NCBI GenBank assembly: GCA_950295325.1
Contig: OX485808.1
Span: 13,270,501-13,334,500, forward strand
Direction: 5' to 3'
DNA: 64,000 nucleotides
From: Polytrichum commune
Taxonomy: Eukaryota > Streptophyta > Polytrichopsida > Polytrichales > Polytrichaceae
Under the pieces are notes generated by a model. It saw only the letters and a program-made list of their open reading frames with translations. It was not told where the DNA came from and did no database searches. Shown here in pieces: positions 55,841 to 64,000 of this stretch. The translations under genes were made by a program, and so were the position numbers. Each line of letters begins with the position of its first letter. Position 1 is the stretch's first letter.

Positions 55841-58656
55841 CACATCTGCATAGATGTGTGTTATTTGAAACTTCTCTTTTTGCACCCACTTCTTGTATGG
55901 CCCTTCTTGTAGGATATGTACTAGATACCACTATATGCGAGAAGCCATGCTACAAGTTTTAGCAGGGTGGCACATTTAATATATCAAGCATAACACTCAC
56001 CATGTCATGAGGGTTGCTTGATATAGTCTATATACGTCATGTGCATGTCCAATGAAGATGCAACACATCAATGAGATTTAAGATGGTGAGCATTATGGAA
56101 TTCTTGGTAATATGACATTTTGGTTTCCATGTTGTAGTATTGAGGTTTTCCAAGAGAATGGCCTATTTCAATATAGAATGTCATTTTATATGCATAATGA
56201 ATATACATAAGTATGAAAGATGCATATGAACTGAAGGAATACGCTCACAAAGTTCCCCAATGCTCACAACATTTCCCCCAATGTTTTTCAATGAAACGAA
56301 ATTGATCTCAAAGTCAACGAGCCGATGCTTACAATGTTCCCCAAGGTTTCCATGGATGTTCCAAAGCACTAATCACATATGAACCTTGGAATACACATGG
56401 ATCCCACCACTCATGCACATTAGTTACCTCTATTATATGACAAATTAGGCCTAAAAATGTCATATTACAAGCATTGTAGTCACAATATCATGGAGGTAAA
56501 CTTACAATAAAAAGTTGATTGATAGAAAATGCATCACATAATTGAGGTGTTGTGTAACTGAGTGTCATATGGAAGGTAGGGGATAGTCAAACGAATTCAA
56601 GAGGACAAAATATAGTTTAATTGAGAATATGGTGAAACACCAACTTGAAGGCCTTACACCTAAGAAGTTATTAGGTGTGGGAAAAAACTTACATGACCTA
56701 AGAAAATGAAAATTTTCGAAGTTAGGAACCAACCTTGAGACCAAATTCCTTGGAGTTATGCACATGTCAAGGCCGTTATTCTTCTACCTTGGCTTATCAA
56801 AGTCCGTTTCAAAACTGGCGTTTTTGAACATGTGTGGCCTCCCCTTCAATCTAAGTGTAGAATTGGTAAAGATATCACTAAGGAACCTACACATATAATG
56901 GACATATTTGGTTAGTGTTACTTTCATAGGCTTTCCAAGCACAAATTAAGATCACATGTGACGATATGAACATTGTTTTGTTAGTGAGTTATTATTTAGT
57001 CAACCTAATAACTGTTTTGTTTGTAGATTTTAATAAATGGTGGACAAATTATCCATCGTAATGATAAGAGATACCAATTTTGAGACAATGAATCATATGC
57101 ACATTTTAAAATTTGATTGTTTGAATTCAATTTCGATATGTTCAAATTTGTTTTCTGTGTGCAGAAATAATATGTCCAACGACTCTTCATTGTTAAACAT
57201 CACCCTTTTTGGGGATGAACCAAAATCATCAATGTTGCTATGTTCACAACATTAGCAACTCTATTACAATTCAATTGTCACAAAAAAATTGGATTATTGA
57301 ACTTATCCCCCCCCCCCCTTTTAGGGTACACAAGCAAATAAAAATTACCACTACACAATGGTTGATTGGAGGAAAAAAATGACACAGTGTGCCCAAAGGT
57401 GTCAAAACCTCTTGAAATATATTCAAAATATAACTTCCAAAGTTCTCATGATGAGAACATGTATGTAAGGAATCAAATCTCGGCCCCTTGGGGATGGCTT
57501 TGAATTCATGACAACCATGTTAAGATGTATGGCTAAAACCACCCCCATATAGATTGATGGTTGATTCATCCAAACTTAATATCTCCGGAATAATTTGAGA
57601 ATCATGGTGTTGATTCCATAGTCGAAGTTTCTTTAAAATAGAGACATCCAATATATAAGAAATTCCCAACATTTTCACCTCCGATTTATGTGGTCGGTTT
57701 GTTAGTCCTTCAAGGTTTAAAGAGTTGTAAGTTCACCATATTGCTTGAGTAAATTGTTTCTTAAAATATGACTTGGCACTATAATCAACATCAAAGACTT
57801 GGTATTGATATGTGAGGATTTTTTTTTTTTTTTTTTTTTTTTTTTCAATTTTCCGCTTCTCAACCTTAGGTACAAGTGTAACGCTCAGTTTACGACTTTG
57901 GTAGGCAAGAAACACACGATGACCTACCGAGTCATCTTCTTCTATCAATGAAGACCGTGATGCAATGCCAAGGACATTGGGACCATCACCATGCTATGAG
58001 TGGATCAAACTTTGGACTTCTGTGTCTTTTGTTTCACCTAACTACACCACTTCAACATTATGAAGACCATAATGTTGACCATAATTATTGTGGTCCGCAA
58101 TAATTATGAAGTCAATACGAAAGTTTGGTCTCAAAAAGTTGGTGTGCAACACAAAGAAACACATTTGACATGATAAGTCTACAAATTTTGATTGAAATAA
58201 GATATATTATAATTATATAAGTATGAATATCATGTCCATATCTCATGTGACGTCATTGTTGTCATTGGAGATGTTCACATCATGCCACTTGGCATGTCCA
58301 CACGTTCATCGATATATGTATCATGCCAAGTCATGTGACACATCATCCCACATGCGATTTGTTGACATGACATTATTATAGACGCTCCATTCCATTTCTA
58401 AAGGCATGATTACCCGTCATGCACCAAAGAAAATGGTGTAAGGGCTCACCCGTTAGCCACAATGAAAGCGCTTGTCACTTACCTCTATGGAATTATTTCT
58501 AGTGCTAGGAGCAATACATATGAAAGGTAGGGACTTGAGCATGAAGAGAGGTAGCGGGAGGATTAGGAAGATTAATTGGAATGTCGGTTGCGAATGTGGT
58601 GGGGAACACCAAATCGGGTTCTTGCAATCTTAATTTTTTTTTAGTTTAGCAAGCTC
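55841..58656. other. Intergenic, nothing recognised
   Basis: A/T-rich. A C run at 57309-57318 and a T run at about 57818-57845 are the only notable tracts. A minus-strand frame at 57948-57733 is partly translated poly-T and is not a gene. Confidence 0.45.
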
Positions 58657-59420
58657 CTAATCACGTTGCAATATGTAGTGTTCCTTTGCCATGGGTTCCG
58701 TGAAATCAACAATGTTGATGCCAAAAAGTTGTTGTCTTGTGATATATTGTAAAATTTGAGCCTTCAATTGTGTTGCTTTCTCCATCTCAAAAGATGTTTG
58801 AACTTGAGGTTTCACCGTTTGCTTCTTAGATTTGCCATGCTCCAAATCCTCCTTTGTTTTCTTGAGACCCGGAGGTCTCCAATTTTATTGATTTGGTGAA
58901 GCACCATGTGACGTCGGAGTTTTGCGTGATGAATGCTCCACAACCTCACTCTCCATTGTGGAATCTTTGGAAGCATCCAAAGCATTGGCACACATCTTCC
59001 TCTTGAGGGATTTGGGAGTTTTCACGGAATTGTTATGAAGTTCCTCCCAAATTAGTACCTCTCTTAAGATATGCCAACAATGTTCAAACCCAAAATCCAA
59101 ACCCTTGGGATGCTTCAATTGATACAAATGAAATAATTACAAATGAGATCTACATCACTCTTCCCACACTCGTTGAGAGCCTTCACATTCAGGTAGATCC
59201 CATAAAACATGGACATGTTGTGCTTGATGCTCCCCCACTTCATCTCCAAAACTCTCGTTGTCCTTTTCACTATTGTTTGAGGCCACTGTCAATTCTACAA
59301 GTCATGGACCTTCACCCAAAAAATGCATCCATCTTTTGTTGGGTGTTGGTGATAGGGTGTTGTGAAATCGCAAGTTATGAACGACAAAGAAATGTCTTCT
59401 TTGCGCCTACGAAATATTGC
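58657..59420 (-). pseudogene. Myb/SANT-like DNA-binding protein, Harbinger-associated type, broken
   Basis: On the minus strand the frames give, in order: FWVKVHDL (about 59300); TIVKRTTRVLEMKWGSIKHNMSMFYGIYLNVKALNECGKSDVDL in successive short pieces (59275-59140); KHPKGLDFGFEHCWHILREV (about 59115-59055); then a lysine-rich linker and MEKATQLKAQ...EPMAKEHYILQ (58845-58657). This is the layout of plant Myb/SANT-like proteins with a NAM-associated C-terminal region. Many are the second ORF of PIF/Harbinger transposons, others are domesticated. Stops near 59250, 59135 and 58885 break the frame. No DDE nuclease is visible next to it. Confidence 0.65.
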
Positions 59421-59543
59421 CCTTTGGTCCGGCGAATTCGCGCTTGAGCTTATGATGTTGTTGATGGTCTTGTAGCTATGGTGGCTGATGTGACAAAATG
59501 GGGAGCCATTAGGGTCGAAGCGCCCATAGTCGACCATGTCCAT

Positions 59544-60114
59544 TTAACCACTTACTAGGGTCATGTAATGCTAATATGGACGAGATCTATATGTTTTATG
59601 CGAACAGAGTCAAGGTGTATGTGGTGGCGGCTTGTGATTGATTACCCTCATAATAATCTAGCCAAGCATTAGAATTTAAATGAGCGGTTATGGATTAGCA
59701 TGTAGATTGACTATGTATTACCCTAATTGTATCACTTCAAATTTTGTAGCAATACCCATATTCATGGATTTTTTTAAAAAATTATAATATTTTACTTAGA
59801 ATTTTTCTCACTTCGCAAGAAAATTAAATCCCGCTATTACTCCTCCTAAATAGACGCAAACTCTTATTGTATCTGCTATAAATTTCCTCAACCTTAGTTG
59901 TTCATGTGGCAAACATGGCCACCAGTATTAAGCAAGTTGGCTATTGATCAATGGGTCCCATGTCATGAATTGGGGGGTTGCCAAAGGTAAATTCTTCCTT
60001 GAATGCCCAACTCACTTCACAAGAATGGGTTGGCCTCTATAGAAGTGAGGAGGAAGCTTTACCGGGATGGGTGGTTTGCACAAGTTATCTCAAAGAATTG
60101 AGTATAGGACCAAT
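59544..60114. other. Intergenic, or decayed 5' part of the LINE
   Basis: 59900-60114 may carry worn RT C-terminal sequence of the LINE that follows; otherwise nothing recognised. Confidence 0.35.
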
Positions 60115-61228
60115 TTAGTTTAGCACAAAATTCATGAGCACGTTTCCGAAATCCACTGTCGGTCTACAATACTTTACTCTCACGGAAATTAAGCCTGACA
60201 CTAAGAATGCGACATCACCAATGGCCTTCTCATGATGGATGGCATGAGTCAGGGTGGATAGCCTTACAAGAGGAGTAGCCAAACTCAATTCAATCTGTTT
60301 TTTGGAAAGCTTGATCAACTGTTTTTTGACCATGCCCACTGGTGGTGGCCAAACGCTACGCCTTTCTTTGCCAATTTGGCCAAGGATGGAAGGAAATAGA
60401 TTACCAAGTAAATGGTCCTCAAGAAGATGATTCCTCATAAATGGAGGAATGAAATTCCCCCCCCCCTCCACTTCCCCTAAGTGGAATGTCATCTGGCACA
60501 AAGCTAAGGCACAAAAAGAAGTTGCCTTCCTCTCGTTGGTCATTCATAAAGTTGTGGCGGTAAATGATTGGTGTGGGAAAATCTTGACAAAGATTGACAA
60601 AAGTTGCCCCCATTGTGACGCAGTCAGTAGAATCGGTTGAACACATGTTCTTTAGTTGTTCACTCTCTCAACATGGGTGGCAGTATGCTGCTATTATCAT
60701 TTGGCAACTCTTTGCCAAATGAGGGAACCTTGGCCCAAGGAAATATTTTTCTATGATGCAATGCCTTTTTTTTATCAACCTCTTTACAAGACACTCAAAC
60801 AATTCAATCACATCTGGTTTTTCTTAAGAAGTGGTCTCCCGTGGATTATATGGCATCAAAGGAATGACTTGGGTTTTAATGCTTTACAATGGCCCATTGA
60901 GAAAACGCACCAAGTCATCTAGGACGTCTTGCAAGATTCCAGTAGGATCGAGTGGAAACATACTCTCTCGGACTTGGAAAAGGCCCCAGATGTCGCCTAC
61001 CAAGATTTTCTTAAAGAATATGACTTGATTTGGGGTGTCAAAGGTCTTATTGTGACCCGTAGCAATTTAGTGGTCACTTGAAAGGGTAGACCTCAGATTG
61101 GCATTCTTTCTTGATTTCCCCTAGGGTTGCGCTTGTTCTCCTCGGGTGGTTGAATTTTGATTCTTTTCTTGCAATAGATTCTTTATTTTATGCCAAAAAA
61201 AGAAAAAGAAAAGAAAAAGAAAAAGAAA
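60115..61228 (+). pseudogene. LINE retrotransposon 3' end (post-RT region, zinc-binding domain, A-tail)
   Basis: Frames on the plus strand give a worn segment at 60140-60440, then the RT zinc-binding domain (KWNVIWHKAKAQKEVAFLSLVIHK ... CPHCDA ... VEHMFFSCS) at about 60480-60670. IIWHQRNDLGFNALQWPIEK and DLEKAPDVAYQDFLKEYDLIWGVKGLIVTRSNLVVT follow at 60845-61080. This is the C-terminal pattern of plant non-LTR elements. Frameshifts occur near 60640 and 60720. Stops at about 60920 and 61078 sit where tryptophan is expected. The element ends TTTTATGCC plus an A-rich tail at 61195-61228. It is 5'-truncated, as usual for LINE copies. Confidence 0.82.
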
Positions 61229-61724
61229 TCAATGGGTCCCATGGAGAGCTACACAAAATATGATATTTAGTGTTATATAGTATGTTATGTCAATGTGGTA
61301 ACTTTTTGGATGATATTTCTAATGAATAAGTGAACAAATATTGTCATGGATGATGGATGAGTTCATCCATTGACCAAACCCCTACCTTCTCTTGTCAGCA
61401 ACTTGTGATGAAATATTGTCATGGATGAATGAAATTTGGATGACGATTCACTTGGTAAGTGACAGTAATTGCAACACTATAAATTTATAATCCCAAAAAA
61501 ACATTTGCAAGGAATGACAAATAATGTTGGGTTAAGATTTAGTGTTGGTGACACTAAACCGCGGTTCATAATTAATATTGAGCAAGACAATGAGAATTGG
61601 TGACACTAAATATCAAATTTAGTGTAGTAACGGGTGTGGGGATGTGGAGAAGAGAAAAGCATGTTGGTCCTTTGACTTCATGTTGGTAGAGTTGAATGAG
61701 TGGCCCACAATAGAGTTATCCGTA

Positions 61725-62110
61725 AAGTATCTCAAAGAGAGACAAAATTGTGGGTTTGATCCTTCCTTGAGAATTTTTTTCTGTTAAGAGCTCGTTAGTT
61801 CATCGTGTTTTGGATTTTATTTGGAAAGTTGGATGCAAATTTTGGAACTTTCTCTTCCCATCTATCAAACTTTGAGAGAATTTTAGGATCTTAAAAAGGG
61901 TATGCGCATAGCACCCATTGTCCTAAATCTTGGATCAAGGTATGCAAAACTAGCTTGGCCCACCCATCCTAGTAGGACAAGTTAGAAAGTCAAATTTTAA
62001 TAGCCCAACACTGCTCCTCGTGGATGATAAATCAAGCATCAAGAAAACTTGGGTGACTTTGTGTTAATTCTCATAAACTCATGGTTTTGGGACTAAACCC
62101 ATGGTTTCAT
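61725..62110 (+). repeat. Dispersed repeat family B, copy 2
   Basis: Matches 43820-44190 block by block, including GAGAATTTTTTTCTGTTAAGAGCTCGTTAGTTCATC and GTAGGACAAGTTAGAAAGTC. Confidence 0.65.
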
Positions 62111-62997
62111 CCACTTTACTTCACAAATAACTCTAATCGTATCTCGGGTTGCGGCCCATCCTTGGGTTGCAAGGCTCCTCAATTGGCTACTCATTAGTTG
62201 GGGTCAATGTGTGGAAGCATGATCAGGCCTAAACCTATAATATATCCGTTCAAGTCAGCTCTAAGGAGCCGTAATATTACTTAGCGATGTGGGCCCTCAT
62301 ATTACAACATCAAGATGTTGGGAGCTCAGTCCAAGTATGACTCTCCCTACATAATGTTTTTGAGCATCCCATTGTTATATTCTAAGGGCCTGTAAAACAA
62401 GAGTTGAACGACGAATAATGTTATGGCACCCCTAATTATGCTCTAAGACATTTAAAAGTTGAAGTGATCCTATCTATATATTATCCACTTTATTCCAAAA
62501 TCTACACAATCACAACAATCAATGTAACACGGAGGAATTCATAATACTTTTGAAAAAAGTCATGCCAGGGAGGCTGGATCTCGTAATGGAAATGGAAAGC
62601 TTCGAATTAGTGCCGGAAGAGGAAGTGGAATTATCTCAAAGTTTAAGGACATTGAAATCAAGCAACTTCTTTCTCATTTAAATTTTTTTTTTGGAAGTGG
62701 ATGTTTTTTTTAATTCCCTTGATATGCTTGGTTTGAAAGTGAGGAACCACACTAAACTGTTTTAAAATTGATTTGGGCCACATTAAGTAGAAACTTGATA
62801 TTGGTAAATATTTATTCTATGCTACTTTTGAAATAAAAGGATTATGATTATGGAAGGTGTTGGTCATAAATCTCAAAGAAGATTCATGGGAAAATTTGAG
62901 ATCTTACACTAACGTTATATACACCCCAACTAGACAATTAGAGTGGTTCACGTTAATCGTATCTGCATGAATTTTTCACCCAAGCTAATAGGACTAT
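62111..62997. other. Intergenic with a foldback-related arm
   Basis: About 62365-62425 is similar to the right arm of the foldback at 51680-51828. Nothing else is recognised. Confidence 0.4.
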
Positions 62998-63000
62998 TTA

Positions 63001-63581
63001 GGGTTGCTTCACACTATGGCCGAAGGTTGAGAGGCCGTTGATTTCCACCAATCATATTGCATGAAACCAAGAATTCGACCTCTTGACCCTTCACACTAGA
63101 GGCCAAAGTCCAAAGGCCGTCACAATTTAAAATGCCTGCATGACAATATTTTTTGACCAAGGCGACGGACTCTTGAAGGAAGTTTGGGTCGGACAGGAAG
63201 GGAAACCCTAACTATTGTTGAGAGGCCGTTGATTTTTATCATATAAAAATAAAAAAAACTAACAAGACCTTGGCCGTTAGGTTGGAGGAGTTATTTTGGG
63301 CATGGAATAAAGTGGGATGCTTCTTCTTCCTTTGGACGTTGGGCTTGGCCTTTGGAGGCTTCACACTATGACAGTCCAAGTCGAAAGGCCTGTGGGAGTT
63401 CATGGCCAAAGGTTTGGACTTTGGGCTTGGCCTTTGGAAGGTTCACACTATGCCCAACCGATGGCTCCAATTCCTATATTTTATTGGCTATTTTCAACCC
63501 ATTTCTTTGGACACTTCAATAAAGTTTGGCCATTCAATCCCACAGCCTTTCGACTTGGACAACCATAGTGTGAAGCAATCC
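63001..63581. mobile_element. Harbinger-type MITE, second family, complete (581 bp)
   Basis: Ends GGGTTGCTTCACACTATGG and CCATAGTGTGAAGCAATCC are near-perfect inverted repeats (one mismatch), flanked by TTA at 62998-63000 and 63582-63584. Inside, the words GAGAGGCCGTTGATTT, GGGCTTGGCCTTTGGA and TTCACACTA.G are repeated. The terminal CTTCACAC word is shared with the MITEs at 13.4, 50.9 and 52.5 kb. Confidence 0.85.
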
Positions 63582-63584
63582 TTA

Positions 63585-64000
63585 GTGTACTAAATGGTTG
63601 CCAAAGGCCAAATCCACCGAGATTGAGATGATGAGTCAAGAATTGAGCATCAAGACCTTTGATTTTTTAAGATAAACAAATTTTCTTGCTATGGAGCAAG
63701 TTGGGCTTTTGTGTGTGTATGTGTGTGTGGGGGGGGGGTAGTTTTGTTTTGTACCCTAGTAGACGATCTACTTGCATATGTAGACAAACAAACTATATTT
63801 GGATCATTCATCTAAAAGTTTGACCAATCTCCCAATAAATAAAACATGAATCCACTTGTGCCAATGAAAAAAATAAGAGGATTCTCACTTTTCCATGCAA
63901 GTGATACACGCGTGTTTGATGATATATATCGTACCTCATGATTTAAAATCACAGCTACACGCTTGTGATTTGCAATATTAAGAATAGAAAAATGTGACAG
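63585..64000. other. Intergenic, nothing recognised
   Basis: A GTGTGTGT plus G run at about 63710-63738, otherwise A/T-rich. Confidence 0.45.

Noticed and set aside
60115..60543. Minus-strand frame of 142 codons
   Set aside because: Antisense to the LINE, whose plus strand carries the recognisable domains.
1..64000. CRISPR arrays, tRNA and rRNA genes
   Set aside because: None seen. The tandem repeats have units of about 150-320 bp without spacer structure, and I found no cloverleaf with paired box A/B words that I would defend. Short tRNAs could still be missed by eye.

Overview
This window is nuclear DNA of a land plant. The evidence is a two-exon plasma-membrane syntaxin of the plant SYP12 type, a single-exon RLP44-type receptor-like protein, plant-style copia and Ty3/gypsy LTR retrotransposons, and pogo/jerky and PIF/Harbinger DNA transposon remains. 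Only two genes look intact in 64 kb, and nearly everything else is decayed mobile DNA. That density suggests a large genome, perhaps a fern or lycophyte, but this is inference; I cannot name the species.

Layout. 1-9113 is the 5' part of a dead Ty3/gypsy element on the minus strand: LTR, tRNA-Asp primer site, gag, protease, reverse transcriptase, RNase H and integrase. Its integrase is split at 229-1231 by a 1003-bp insertion made almost entirely of consecutive perfect or near-perfect hairpins. The gypsy element abuts, and probably cut, a copia element (9114-11820, minus) that keeps only gag, protease, leader and 5' LTR. 11826-12919 is a non-autonomous pogo/Tigger element bounded by TA. 13-16 kb holds Harbinger-type MITEs and a LINE tail. 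16.2-21.4 kb is the syntaxin gene with its GC-rich leader and a repeat-filled 2.4-kb intron. 21-31.9 kb is old intergenic DNA with several low-copy repeat families. 31947-32831 (minus) is the RLP44-like gene, with minisatellite upstream, then a roughly 319-bp tandem array at 35.7-36.7 kb. 38.8-49 kb contains a jerky/pogo-like transposase pseudogene, a 2.8-kb pogo element, a long inverted-repeat element and a short pogo derivative inserted in an older repeat. 50.9-55.3 kb has two further Harbinger-type MITEs, one split by a 2.3-kb TG...CA insertion flanked by a 5-bp duplication. 58.6-59.4 kb is a broken Myb/SANT-like gene of the kind found with Harbinger transposons; 60.1-61.2 kb is the 3' end of a LINE; 63.0-63.6 kb is another MITE.

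The two real genes are functionally unrelated: one is a Q-SNARE for vesicle fusion at the plasma membrane, the other a small LRR membrane protein of the wall-sensing/brassinosteroid type. The strongest candidate for something undescribed is the hairpin-array insertion at 229-1231. The second is the shared C-terminal PCNA-binding (PIP-box) signature in separate pogo copies.
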